A stretch of 64,000 nt of DNA from Adineta ricciae (lineage: Eukaryota > Rotifera > Eurotatoria > Adinetida > Adinetidae). Shown piece by piece: positions 1 to 10,636 of this stretch. Position 1 is the stretch's first letter; each line of letters starts with the position of its first letter. Under the pieces are notes generated by a model. The model was not told the DNA's origin. It ran no database searches and was given only the letters and a program-made list of their open reading frames with translations. Both the position numbers and the translations under genes were made by a program. The DNA lies in contig CAJNOJ010000004.1 in assembly GCA_905250025.1 (NCBI GenBank), positions 124,001 to 188,000 on the forward strand, written 5' to 3'.

Positions 1-60
1 TTAATCATCTTATCATCAGAAAAATGTGCTGGAAGTGGTGCCTCATTTACTCTTAGTTTC

Positions 61-71
61 ATTTATTTCAG
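61..71 (+). promoter_or_regulatory. Candidate splice or trans-splice acceptor before a GPCR start
   Basis: A pyrimidine-rich stretch ends in TTTCAG at 71, six bases before the ATG at 78. Bdelloid mRNAs are known to receive a spliced leader in trans, so this AG could be a trans-splice acceptor, or the end of a 5' UTR intron whose donor lies outside the window. Sequence alone cannot separate the two. Confidence 0.35.
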
Positions 72-77
72 AGTCAA

Positions 78-1181
78 ATGTCTGTTTCAACACCCTTACC
101 CTTTACCGTTGTATATTCTAACATCCAACAGCAATTGATTCTATACGTTTATCCAATATGGTTAATCTTTGGCATTGGTGGTGGAATTCTCAATCTAATC
201 GTCTTCTCTCGACCGAAATTACGTGGATCATCCTGTTGTATCTGTTCGTATTTCGTTTTCATGAATCTAAAGTGACTCTTCTTATGTGTTTTTTTTCTTC
301 TTCCAGACTTTTTTGCTGCTTCTACAGATCATATATTAACATTGATTATCGGCATTGGACCCACTATTTACGCTCTTAATCATTCCGATCCGCAGATTGA
401 TTCGATTGTATTCTGCAAAATACGAGGTTACCTGTTTCAAATCACATTAATGCTTTCACGTTGGTTTGTAGCGTTTGCTTGCATCGATCGTTACGCATTA
501 TCTTCCGATAGTGTTAACCTACGACATTTTGCAAGTAAACGAATTGCGTATCGATGTGTCATTGCCATTCTTCTTGTGTGGTCAATCGTGTGTAGTCATA
601 GATTAATATTTTACGAGATTCAAGGCCATCTATGTGGTATTATAACAAATTCCGGTGCAGCTATTTATCATACTTTATATGTTATTATCGGAGGTGGAAT
701 ACTTCCAGCTATAATTATGATCATATGTGCTTTTCTTATTCGACGAAATCTAGATCGTAAACATAAGAAACGTTTGCAGATCTCAGCGGTTGAACATCAG
801 CAAAATTCACTTGACCATCAAGTGCTAATCTTATTATCGATACAGATCATTTGCTATATTATTTTTACAACACCGCAAATGTGTAACTTAATTTACAATG
901 CTATTTTGAATACAATACCAAATCTGTCTAGGGAAACATTAGCTTTGCAGAGATTTCTTAGTTTCATGGCTGAATTGATGTTATACATGTTTCCTGTGAC
1001 GTCATTCTATTTGTACACTCTGACATCACGAACATTTCGGAATGAACTATTTACTTCCTTTCGCCTACTTCCGATATTCCGTTCGATCTGCACAAAGATT
1101 CGCATCGCACCGTCAGCATCGAACGCTATCAATGGACATGACATTCCACAACCTCTCCCAACACTGGTGGTTAACCAATAA
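78..1181 (+). CDS. Rhodopsin-like seven-transmembrane receptor (orphan GPCR)
   Basis: Two-exon gene modelled as 78..243 joined to 307..1181, about 346 residues. The 63-nt intron starts GTTCGT and ends TTCCAG; it keeps the frame and joins S-C-C-I to Y-F-F-A-A-S at the end of TM1, the usual position in this family (an alternative donor lies at 238). Visible features are TM1 with a G-x-x-x-N-L pattern, TM2, a TM3 ending in A-C-I-D-R-Y (the DRY position), several further hydrophobic segments, and the TM7/helix-8 sequence F-Y-L-Y-T-L-T-S-R-T-F-R-N-E. The short extracellular N-terminus and the R-x-F-R-N-E end are like FMRFamide-type peptide receptors, which are greatly expanded in rotifers; the ligand is unknown. 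ATG 78 is the first in frame. Confidence 0.85.
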
Positions 1182-1329
1182 GGCATCGTGCAGGAATTTT
1201 CAAGAATGATGAGTCATACATGTCGCATTTATGGTTGGAAATATATATATATACCTGTTCTTGCGAAAGTTTTTCATTTGTTTCGATAATCAATGTAAAT
1301 AGTCTATTGGTCTTGCGTAAGTTCTCATC

Positions 1330-1337
1330 TATATAAA
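1330..1337 (+). promoter_or_regulatory. TATA-like box of the P2 gene
   Basis: TATATAAA lies about 54 bases before the ATG of the ribosomal P2 gene, in an otherwise gene-free spacer. The spacing suits a TATA element with a short 5' UTR. This is inference from motif and position only. Confidence 0.35.
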
Positions 1338-1390
1338 CTCGTATAGCTTCACAGTAAAATTAGTTAATTGTCTAACTCAAGCAACCAACC

Positions 1391-1796
1391 ATGCGCTACG
1401 CTGCTGCTTATCTACTTGCAGTTCTTGGTGGCAACGCATCACCTCAGCTGGAAGACATAAGGAAAATTTTGGACAGTGTCGGAATTCTGTGCAATGAAGA
1501 TACTGCTAAATTAGTTATTGGTGCATGTGAAGGAAAAGATACTGATAAGATTATTGAAAATACTATGAAAGAATACGGTATGACATCAGGTCAATCAACA
1601 GGATCAGAACGAATTGAAGAACCGGCAAGTGCTTCGGTTGTTCTAATGACTCAATTTTCAACTGGAAACGAGTCGGATGAAACTGATGATGATGATCCAA
1701 ATGGCGACTCTGACTTCGTAAGTTTCTTCTCTATTTTCTAATCTATTTGCATTTGTATGTATATATTTCTCGTAGATGAACCTGTTTGGTGATTAA
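1391..1796 (+). CDS. RPLP2: 60S acidic ribosomal protein P2
   Basis: P2 forms heterodimers with P1 on the stalk of the large ribosomal subunit and recruits translation factors. The N-terminus M-R-Y-A-A-A-Y-L-L-A-V-L-G-G-N and the segment D-I-R-K-I-L-D-S-V-G are diagnostic of P2. Exon 1 (1391..1717) codes 109 residues ending in an acidic tract; a 58-nt intron GTAAGT...CGTAG follows; exon 2 (1776..1796) adds M-N-L-F-G-D and a stop, giving 115 residues, the normal P2 length. The tail departs from the usual S-D-D-D-M-G-F-G-L-F-D: it ends D-F-M-N-L-F-G-D, and the flexible hinge is less alanine-rich than usual. Reading through the intron would give a false C-terminus. Confidence 0.93.
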
Positions 1797-2177
1797 AACA
1801 GTACCAACTAGTGTGTGATGTTTTTCTTCTTTTTGTAAAACAATAAAACATATCAGCAGGTTTCAACAAGAAAAAGAAACTCCCTAAGCACGCCGTCATC
1901 ATACCAACACCTGTGTTGAGTGCACCCATTGTTTTTACTTCACTTGACTATTTATCAGCTCTGTCTTTGCACTTTTCATCACAGCAATACACGTTATACA
2001 CATATATACAAAATGAACTAGTCCGTAGATGAATATCGTATATATTTTCTTAGTAGATTCAGAAAAAATGAAACGAATGAAGTGTAATACAGTGGATAGA
2101 TAGTCTATCCGGAGAAAAGAAAAATGGCTGTTTCTCTTATATAACTAGTGTCGTTTTGTAAACACAGGATACATAAA
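1797..2177. other. Intergenic spacer
   Basis: 3' region of the P2 gene, with a polyadenylation-type AATAAA near 1843, and the upstream region of the sulfotransferase-like gene. No further coding signal is seen. Confidence 0.5.
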
Positions 2178-2957
2178 ATGACGATTACAATATCATCGAG
2201 AAAGTCAAGTTCAAATAAGAAAATCAATCGAAATACTCATGGATTACGTGTTATCGGTGCTGGTCTACCACGTACAGGAACGACGTCATTGAAAGCTGCA
2301 TTGGAAATTCTTGGATTTGGTCCATGTCATCACATGGTCGAATTAATAGACAAACCTGATCGAAGTTTGCAATTTATTCGAGCATATCAAGGTGAACATG
2401 TCGATTTTTATGAATTAATGGAAGGTTATGGTTCAACAGTCGATACACCAACAACTGATTTTTATAAAGAACTACATCGCGCATATCCTCAAGCAAAAAT
2501 TATCCTTACAGTACGGGATAGTAATGAAAAATGGTTCGAAAGTTTTCAAAATACAATCGGTTCACTAATGTCGAATCGATTTCATGTTTTCTTAACGTAT
2601 CCTCTACGAAGTTTACGATTACTCATGAAAATTGGCGACGAAATAGGAAAGAAATGGAGACGAGATTATGGTTGCATTAGTCCGTCGCTTCACGAACAAC
2701 ACAATCGACGTGTAATAGATGAAAATTCACCAGATGAAATTCTAGTCTACAATGTTAAAGACGGCTGGGAACCATTGTGTAAATTTCTACAAGTGAACAT
2801 TCCTGAAAACGTTCCTTTCCCAAATATTAATGACACAAAGCAGTTCAAGCGTAAAGTGAATTCTGGACGACTTGTGGGACTTTGTTGTTGGCTCGCTTTA
2901 GGTGCAATAGTATGTTCTGTACCATATTTTATTCTAAAGAAAATGTTCAGGAAATAA
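2178..2957 (+). CDS. Sulfotransferase-like P-loop protein (Sulfotransfer_4 type)
   Basis: Single-exon gene of about 259 residues. The motif V-I-G-A-G-L-P-R-T-G-T-T-S-L-K-A-A-L near residues 25-42 is the PAPS-binding P-loop of the cytosolic-type sulfotransferase family annotated as Sulfotransfer_4. The following G-P-C-H-H-M, the D-T-P family segment and the I-I-L-T-V-R-D-S-N-E-K-W-F-E-S strand, which holds the second nucleotide-contact region, also fit. A hydrophobic C-terminal helix (G-L-C-C-W-L-A-L-G-A-I-V-C-S-V-P-Y) followed by K/R suggests tail anchoring in a membrane. The GTG-initiated frame reaches back to 2148, but ATG 2178 is the first ATG and is preceded by AAA. Substrate unknown; the family is patchy in animals and common in fungi and bacteria, so transfer is possible but not shown. 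Confidence 0.75.
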   Translation: MTITISSRKSSSNKKINRNTHGLRVIGAGLPRTGTTSLKAALEILGFGPCHHMVELIDKPDRSLQFIRAYQGEHVDFYELMEGYGSTVDTPTTDFYKELHRAYPQAKIILTVRDSNEKWFESFQNTIGSLMSNRFHVFLTYPLRSLRLLMKIGDEIGKKWRRDYGCISPSLHEQHNRRVIDENSPDEILVYNVKDGWEPLCKFLQVNIPENVPFPNINDTKQFKRKVNSGRLVGLCCWLALGAIVCSVPYFILKKMFRK

Positions 2958-3379
2958 TCGATAGTTATTTTTTTGTTAAATGCGAACTAATGTAATATTT
3001 GCTCAGTGAAAATATATGAAAAACAGTTCTAAAATTGTACACTTCCTCGATTTAGACCACTATGTCAGTATGAATTCTACCATTTAAGTGCTGTACCATC
3101 ATGACAAACTGCAATAGAATTTTATTACTCAAATTTTTGAGTATAAATCGACGAATTAGGCTGGTTAAACGCATATGTAATGCAATCATCGTCCTAAGCC
3201 TGCTTGTCTAGATTGAACCGAAATTTGCGACGGAACAGTGAACTGACCCGACGATCGATTGGACGAAAAATATTGCTCGAAAGTGGAACTTGATTATCTA
3301 CAGCAACTTAGAACTATGGGCCATCTACAAACATTTTCCTAATGTCTTTCACTTCAACCTTCCTCTAGCTACGAATAAG
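2958..3379. other. Intergenic spacer or 5' remnant of the pseudogene
   Basis: No intact reading frame. The last 100 bases may belong to the decayed receptor gene that follows, but I see no recognisable domain in them. Confidence 0.4.
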
Positions 3380-6362
3380 TTATATGCGACACGGCAACTC
3401 CAACAAGTTCTTGCTGGCCACCTCAGGTGGAAAACTGTTCGAAGCACTGTTTTCTAGCAAATATCAAGATTTATCATATGACTGTTGCCTCGCATATAAA
3501 TGTGTTATTCATCCATGGATGAAATGGAATTCCAAATGTAACGCATTTTGTATATATGATCAATGTCTTGAAATTGTCGAGCAGATGTGTGCACGTCTAG
3601 TCCTCACATCTAACATTCCATGCTTATTCAACGAGACATATGTAGCCTATGAGAAAAATGATTCCAAAATTTTCAGAAGTGACGAATTTCAAAAAGCCAT
3701 ATATATGCTACAATGGTTCTCGTTTCGATGAGTATTTCCAAAGAGGAGTCAAAATCTTTTTTTGGAATGTAACACGCATTCGTAGTCGCATCGAATAATG
3801 TAATTAATACAAGAAGCCGTGTCCGTTGTCAAACAACGGAAATTCAACTGATATTATTCAACGTATCGTACGAATAATCCTTGGTAAAGATTCGTTTCTC
3901 GATTGAGCTCTTTCTGCCACGGATACTGAACATCGATGGACGAAAAGGAACCGATGAGACAGAATGTGAGCAGATTTTATTATATTTAGCAAATATTTGG
4001 ATTATGTCTGTCTCCTGAAGCTTTATGTGACGGTACTATCGACTGCGATGATGAGCGAGTATGTACAGTAGCAAATCAGTATAGAATTAATGATTGTCTA
4101 AAAGTGTCGTTATTCTGGAAAGTATCACAAACTCAAAAAGTTTTATACAAAAGTGTACAAAAAAAGCAATTATCATATCCTATACATTTTAGTCTTTGGG
4201 AAACTGAACCATCATACAAAATTATTTTTAATGAATCTGACCGCATTGGTGATATTCTTCCACATGTTCCATTAAATAATCCAGACAACCAGTTGGCCAC
4301 TGCATACGTCTGTTCTCTCCTCGTTACTACAGCGATCTACGTTAATATCAAAATTAACGCATTAATCTCACCTTTCAATTTCGATCATTATCAGATTCAA
4401 TACAAACATCTTTCGTCACATTTATTCTATTTCTTGATGACAGCCATCAGCGAAGAAGTCATTCCTAAGAACAATGTTACTTATTTATACATAAGAGATT
4501 GTGAAATGCACTTTAACAATTACTTAACATATTCTATTCGATCGAGAAACATCGCAGGAAATTACGTGTCAATATTTATGAAAGACTCTCATTTCGTTAT
4601 CGCGGCAGTTTTCCATTTCCAATTGTTTCTCGAATATTACCGATTCATCTTCGATCATTTACTAGCGATATTCCACGGAATAATTGGATCAATGAACCTT
4701 GCAACAGCCATCGGTGCATTCACAGAAAATGTGTAAAATACATCAACAATCGAAATCATCCTGGCTTTTGTCAATGTTATTCCAGATGGTCCGGACTCGA
4801 ATGTAGTATCCTTTTCAATTGCTGTTGTTCACCCGACTCATTGCGCATTGGTATAGCTGCGAATCGTTAGTCGGTGTGCATTTGTCCAACAAACAGATCT
4901 GACCCTCGGTGTTACCTTCGCGACACAGTTTGTCAAACAAATGATTCTTCGATCTGTGAGAATGGCGGTCTTTGCACTCATACAGATGAATTCTAAACTA
5001 CCAGATGCCAGAATTATCCTCTCAGCAGAAAAAAATGTTTTACTACAACCAATACTATTCCGCCATCACTTACTGGCCAAAATCATTCAATCTGATCTTC
5101 GTCAAATTAAGTGTTATCACACGCCTTGTACAAATTCTCATTGGAATCTAACGTGTTTTTACGATGATGTTCATCTTTGTTTCTGTCATTTACATCAAAT
5201 TAAACGATTATCAAATTGTTTTAAATACAGTCACAACATGGCATTTGATTGTTCGGGTCCGAACGAATGCGAGAACGATGGTCAATGTTTTCAAAACTCA
5301 CTATCTTGTCGACGAGAATGTTACTATGGATTTGCTACCAATGCCTTCGCTTTGTCACTCGACCATATTTTAAATTATCAACTACGTCCATGTGTTCGTT
5401 TCATTCACCAAACAACTATTGTTAAAATAAGGGGAATGTTATATCTTAGTATCATAATAATCGGCATGACCAATTGTGCTTTAGTCATTGATTATATTTA
5501 AAACTGGAATTGTTCTTGGACTCGGCTGTGGTTGTTATTTCTTTGGATCATTAATAATTGCGCTACTTATTGCACTCGTATTCAGAATGAAATTTGGATA
5601 CTTATTTTGACTCAGATGTCAATTATACTGAATGGAACATTTCTCAAACTTCAATGTACTCCACTTGAGTTTCCTCTACGACTTTGTATAAATATGGATC
5701 AATTGTTAAACGCGTGTCTAGCTTGTGCGCGGGTGGTTACTGTGATCAAAGGTGCGAGTTTTAACAAAAATAAAAGCCAACAAACGACCAAACGAGGTAT
5801 TGTTATTTTGATGATATTCAACATCCTAACAACGATTTATGATACGATTTACCGAGATTTAAGCAATGAAGAACAAGAGAGTAATGATCAAACTGATTAT
5901 GAGATAAGAATCTAGGATGTTGTTACTTATTCACTCGTTGTTGAATTATACAATTCTGTTGTTTATATGTTTCATTTTCTTGCTCCGTTTATTCTCAATT
6001 TTGTTTCAGCTCTTATTCTAATGTTGAAGAAGACAGACCTACAAGCACATGTATCAACTCACGGATCTCGAAGAGAACTTTTTCATGGAAATTACCGATA
6101 ACATCATCATTTATTTACCGCCTCCATTATTCTAGTTATTTTTGCTATACTACGTTCAATCTTCGCATTGGTACCAAAATATATGCAGTCAACAAACGGC
6201 GCACGACTATTTCTTATCGGTTATTTTGTCTCAATTATCCCACCGATGCTTACATTCGTTATTTTTATCCTATCATCGAAGTTCTACAGAAAAAAACAAT
6301 TTTACAGATCGATTTCACAATGTCGAACAATGCTGTATAGACATTTTCGGCATGTATCATAG
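3380..6362 (+). pseudogene. Decayed LDLa/EGF-containing seven-transmembrane receptor
   Basis: Pieces of one receptor occur in order, in different frames and with stops between them. They are an extracellular fragment (3384..3731), an LDL-receptor class A remnant near 4015-4070 reading C-D-G-T-I-D-C-D-D-E, a longer extracellular stretch (about 4070..4736), a partial EGF-like stretch near 4955, a second EGF-like segment near 5245-5300 (C-E-N-D-G-Q-C-F-Q), then TM1-TM4-like pieces (5380..5915) and TM6-TM7 pieces ending near 6362 in a K-F-Y-R-K-K motif. No arrangement of GT-AG introns removes all the stops and frame changes. Receptors with LDLa/EGF ectodomains on a rhodopsin-like core are common in bdelloids, so this is probably a dead member. 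Alternatively, sequencing errors in one poor region broke a live gene. Confidence 0.72.
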
Positions 6363-6372
6363 TTATTTGCTT

Positions 6373-7694
6373 TTAACAATACATTGGAAGGATCTTTGAT
6401 AGAGTATCAATGTATAAAGTACCATTTCCTAATGAAGGAACAAGCGAACCACTGGTTTCACTGCATTCATTCCATGCATAGATGATCATTGTTTGTGCTT
6501 CAGCTGTTTGATTGTAGGTACATGTAAAATTGATTCCACTTCGGATCAATTGTTGTAGTTCTTCAACTGACGGTTGTAGATAATGTTCGGGTCCTTCGTC
6601 AGTCCACGGTACAGGGTTTTCAGCACGTGGACGTGGATCCCAACCAGTAGGTGCTAAAGGTACCATCTTTGCTCCCACTTGACGAGCTGATTCCCACCAT
6701 CTAGACAGAAAGAACTTTCTATGTTGCTGTGAAATCACTTTTATTTACGTTTGAGCTGAATGAAGTAACTCAACATACGGAGTACCCTAAAAAATCACTC
6801 GTAATAAGAAAACATAGAAGTTTTACTTGAAAGAAACTTGATTTACTTGCTGAGTTCCACCTGGTAGTGCATATGTGGAAATAGCATCGAATCCTAACAT
6901 TGTTGCATGTGATTGAACTGTTTGAACGTTGAAATCCATTAAAACCATGTATGGATTCTGTATTCCTATTAAATAAACACGAAAATAGGATTCTAGCCAG
7001 ATAAAAGATACTGACCTCGGCTGATAGCCATTTGTCTGAATCGTTGAAAAACTTGTTTGCTTCCAGTCCATCCACCTCCGCAACTATTCGCTTCCGCATC
7101 ATCGAATTGAAATAAATACAAAAGTGGACGGCCGTCTAGCACAGTTTGAAAGTGTGGATGTTTCATATGTTCCAAATAGTTTTCTTGAAAAGCGATATCA
7201 CATGGAGAAGATCCTAACAACACTAATGTAAAATTGATTAACGATTGATATGTACTAGAAAGATATAAATTCAATCCATAGGCCGGATTTCTCGGACAAT
7301 ATTGATTTGATGTTTGTTTATAATATTGTGAACAATACGTATTGTTCGTTGTACAATTTGGTCCAAATGTGCAATAAGTATCAAATGCCCAATAATCGAG
7401 TCCAGCATGTTTAGCGTAGAGGATTTCATTGTCCATCACAGTTTGCATATCACCATTGAAGGAAATGTTGGTAGGAGAAAGAACAGATGCATAGAAAGGT
7501 ATACGATAGTGAAACTTCTCGGGACTTAAAGCACGGTGTAAATAGTATGATATCGCATCGTATTGCCCATTGAATAGATTCCACGCATCCCAACGAATGA
7601 CTCCAACTGTTGGCCGAAGTCTTTCACTGGCCACAGCAGATATCGTTGAAGATAAGTACAAAGTTGCACAGAAGTAGACACCGAATGATAACAT
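6373..7694 (-). CDS. Secreted GH99-like / WbsX-like domain protein
   Basis: Four-exon model: 7694..7016, 6965..6847, 6786..6749 and 6718..6373, about 393 residues. It begins with a signal peptide (L-S-F-G-V-Y-F-C-A-T-L-Y-L-S-S, cut near A-S-E). The core opens V-G-V-I-R-W-D-A-W and has H-A-G-L-D-Y-W-A-F-D-T-Y, L-L-Y-L-F-Q-F-D-D-A-E and a C-terminal Y-A-W-N-E-C-S-E strand, the layout of glycoside-hydrolase-99-like TIM-barrel domains, in which the W-N-E glutamate is a candidate acid residue. Many N-glycosylation sites fit secretion. The third intron would be only 30 nt (6748..6719); it is needed to keep frame and is the weakest part of the model. It ends 11 bases from the receptor pseudogene's 3' end, convergently. 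Substrate unknown, likely a glycan. Confidence 0.68.
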
Positions 7695-8378
7695 TAGTTT
7701 TTAATATTTCGTTTTAATTTCGGATAAACACACACACACACCTATATTTATCATCCTCATTCTCACCAGGTGACAATCTGATAACAAACCGATATCTCTT
7801 CTTTGCACTCTATGAGATACCACGAAGTGAATTCGTCTAGATCAATTAAACCAATGAAATACTTTGACGAAGGTTTATATAAATCGCTATTATTGTATCT
7901 AGTCCACATTCAACAAGAGCCATTACAATCCATACTTTCGATTGCGATCCGTAACTATTGAAATTGTCAACTTTATGCTTGTACCATTACTCCTCCACGA
8001 GGTACATTTCAATCAGCTATAATTCACGTGCATTCGTATTACACAGAAAGAATCTGATGAAAATTTCGACTTCGTCAGGTAATATATATATATAAGGCCA
8101 ATCGAATTTAGATCTTTTACTTTTTGTGAAATTCTTAAAAAGAATTTAATTAGTTCATCGACCAACTAAAAACTATGTAAAAACTGAAATAATCAAACAG
8201 GTAAAAACAATTCAATTTCTTACTCGATGAAAGAAAAAAAAAGAAATCAGAAAAGTGATTTTATACATCAGATTAAAAACTAATCTCAAAATCGTGAGAC
8301 TTATATAATAGAAAAATATTCCAAACGATCGTATCAAATTATTTCATCTGATACACCATCAACTTTACGACACTAAAT
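7695..8378. other. Divergent promoter region
   Basis: Spacer between two genes for secreted carbohydrate-active-type proteins that point away from each other. It has a short CA repeat near 7728-7741, a TA-rich stretch near 8083-8094 and several A-tracts. No coding exon is recognised. Confidence 0.5.
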
Positions 8379-9734
8379 ATGAATATTATCCTACTGATAT
8401 TCACTACGTCTATCCTCGTTTCTGCTCAAAATAACACTATTGAACGAACAGAAACAGTCGATACTCTGGACATCGCTCGAGTATGGGCAGGACATCCCGT
8501 TGGCTTCAGTTTACTAACCCATCCACCCTATCAATTCGTGGCCTATTATGATGACAAACGGCAATTAACTGTTGCGCAACGTTTATTAACTGTTCGAACA
8601 TGGACACATCATATTTTGCCAGTGGTTACCGGTTGGGATAGTCATAATTATATCGCATTAGCTATTGATGACGATGGATATTTACATCTGAGTGGAGATA
8701 TGCATGTAACACCATTGAAATATTATCGAACAATACAGCCATTCAATGTAGCAACATTTCATCGATTCGATCGAATGACTGGCACAAACGAAAGTCGTGC
8801 AACGTATCCAAGATTTTTACGTGGAGCACAAAATCAACTGATTTTTACCTATCGTGATGGTAGCAGTGGAGCTGGAAATGAAATTTATAATATTTATGAT
8901 TTAAAAATGAAATTGTGGAAACGTTTACTCGATCAACCGTTAACTGATGGTGAAGGACAACGTAACGCCTATTTTGATGGTCCTGTTGAAGGGCCTGATG
9001 GATATTTTCATCTCGCATGGGTGTGGCGTGAAACGCCCGATGCAGCAACAAATCACGACTTAAGCTATGCACGTAGCAAAGATTTGATCAATTGGAGCAC
9101 CGGTGCTGCCAATAAATCCCTCAAATTACCAATTAAATTAAAAGATTGTGATATTGTTGATCCCGTGCCTGAGAAAGGCGGTATCATCAATGGAAATGTG
9201 AAACTTGGTTTTGATACACAAGGACGAGTATTAATTAGTTATCATAAGCACAGCGCACAAAACTATACTCAACCATGGACAGCACGTTTAGAAAATGGTC
9301 AATGGAAAAAATATCAAATCACGGATTGGCCATGGCATTGGAATTTCGGTGGTTATGGTACACTTCAATTTAGTATTCATCTCGGTGGAGTAACAAAGCA
9401 AACTGATGCACGTTTAATTCAAGGTTATAGTCACGCAAAATTTGGTTCAGGTACGTGGTTAATCGATCCACAAAGTCTGCAAGCTATTGGTAAAGTTCAA
9501 CGGCAAACTTTATCACCTGAAATGAGTCGAATCGAAGGTACATTTCCTGGATTGGGAGTAAAAACAAGTGCAGATCTGGGTACAAGTGATAAAACTGATA
9601 TTCGTTATGTAATACGTTGGGAAACGTTGGCAAGTAATTTCGACAAACCTCGACCTGAACCATTGCCATTACCCTCAACTTTACGTTTATATGCATTGAA
9701 AACGATCATTGAAAATGCACCGAGTGGTCGTTAG
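8379..9734 (+). CDS. Secreted BNR-4 repeat beta-propeller protein
   Basis: Intronless, 451 residues. A signal peptide (N-I-I-L-L-I-F-T-T-S-I-L-V-S-A-Q) is followed by a domain with the BNR-4 hallmarks: G-W-D-S-H-N-Y-I-A-L-A-I-D-D-D-G near residues 88-103, then L-H-L-S-G-D-M-H-V-T-P-L-K-Y-Y, later E-G-P-D-G-Y-F-H-L-A-W-V-W-R-E-T and Y-A-R-S-K-D-L-I-N-W. These are propeller blades. The family is mainly bacterial and is found in polysaccharide-degradation loci; some relatives are polysaccharide lyases, so a glycan-degrading role is plausible, but I cannot place the catalytic residues. Intronless structure among intron-bearing neighbours and a bacterial-type family point to horizontal acquisition. 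ATG 8379 gives a clean signal peptide. Confidence 0.8.
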   Translation: MNIILLIFTTSILVSAQNNTIERTETVDTLDIARVWAGHPVGFSLLTHPPYQFVAYYDDKRQLTVAQRLLTVRTWTHHILPVVTGWDSHNYIALAIDDDGYLHLSGDMHVTPLKYYRTIQPFNVATFHRFDRMTGTNESRATYPRFLRGAQNQLIFTYRDGSSGAGNEIYNIYDLKMKLWKRLLDQPLTDGEGQRNAYFDGPVEGPDGYFHLAWVWRETPDAATNHDLSYARSKDLINWSTGAANKSLKLPIKLKDCDIVDPVPEKGGIINGNVKLGFDTQGRVLISYHKHSAQNYTQPWTARLENGQWKKYQITDWPWHWNFGGYGTLQFSIHLGGVTKQTDARLIQGYSHAKFGSGTWLIDPQSLQAIGKVQRQTLSPEMSRIEGTFPGLGVKTSADLGTSDKTDIRYVIRWETLASNFDKPRPEPLPLPSTLRLYALKTIIENAPSGR

Positions 9735-9931
9735 TCATGCGATATGATTATATTCAAATCTAACTATTATTCTCTCTCAATTCATGAATAATACGAAAAA
9801 TCTTTGAAAATAAACCTCATGAAAATCTTTATCTCTCACGACTGATTCATTCTCTTTCGAGAACACTTTCACAGGAATGACGCAAGTACGTCGCTTACGT
9901 ACTTTAATTTACATTCTGTCTCATATTTCAA

Positions 9932-10624
9932 ATGATGAAGGCCTGCATTATCGATGTCAGATCGAATCCATATGTACCTAAAACTATCATTTCAACCAGC
10001 GAAAACATCGAAACTGAGTATTATTCGTATGATCACTTGACCAACTTACTCGACTGTAAACTGTTAACGATCAATCCTTATCGTTCATATTTTCAACAAG
10101 TCTATTCAACAACTATCAACGAGCATGAGTTAACCGATGATATGTTAGATGTTATCAAGTCTTACACGAACAGTCGATCAAATGAGTGTTATATAAAAAC
10201 AAATATTAGATTACTCAGTGCAAATTATGATGATATCGATTGGATATATGTAAACAAACTTCGCTCATTAATTCGAGGTTTAAATCAATCGAATTTTAAG
10301 TGCGTCTATTATCGTGGTTTAACTTTGAGTGATCGAGAAATTCAATATTATTTGGATAAACGGAACGAACACTACTATACGAACTCGTTTTTATCATTTA
10401 CAATTGATCGATTGTTGGTATACACAGGTAATGCGATTATTTTATTGAAAACTGACAATGCAAGTGAAAAAGCGAAGAAAAATCTGGCAAATATATGGAA
10501 ATGGAGTGCGATAACTGAAGAAAAAGAAGCTCTATTAGCGGTTGGAACGAAACTGAAGATCTTAGATGTACACTATTTTGGTTACAAATGGCAAATCGAA
10601 GTTGAATTACTTGAAGATGATTAA
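9932..10624 (+). CDS. Mono-ADP-ribosyltransferase of the R-S-E class
   Basis: Single-exon, 230 residues, no signal peptide. Three ART signatures stand in order: Arg128 in V-Y-Y-R-G-L (NAD binding), the F-L-S-F-T strand at 153-157 (Ser position) and E197-K-E199 in T-E-E-K-E-A-L-L, the E-x-E catalytic pair of arginine-specific enzymes. It would transfer ADP-ribose from NAD to a protein target. The 125 residues before the ART core match nothing I know. Such ARTs are heavily expanded in bdelloids. The stop lies 12 bases from the stop of the converging transporter gene, so the transcripts must overlap. ATG 9932 is the first in frame; a second follows at once. Confidence 0.85.
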   Translation: MMKACIIDVRSNPYVPKTIISTSENIETEYYSYDHLTNLLDCKLLTINPYRSYFQQVYSTTINEHELTDDMLDVIKSYTNSRSNECYIKTNIRLLSANYDDIDWIYVNKLRSLIRGLNQSNFKCVYYRGLTLSDREIQYYLDKRNEHYYTNSFLSFTIDRLLVYTGNAIILLKTDNASEKAKKNLANIWKWSAITEEKEALLAVGTKLKILDVHYFGYKWQIEVELLEDD

Positions 10625-10636
10625 GGTGAAAGATAT

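Noticed and set aside
2148..2177. Earlier start of the sulfotransferase-like gene
   Set aside because: It depends on a GTG codon; the first ATG is 2178 and the added residues are not conserved-looking.
8845..9072. Minus-strand frame inside the BNR-4 gene
   Set aside because: Antisense shadow; His/Gln-rich composition follows from the opposite-strand codons.
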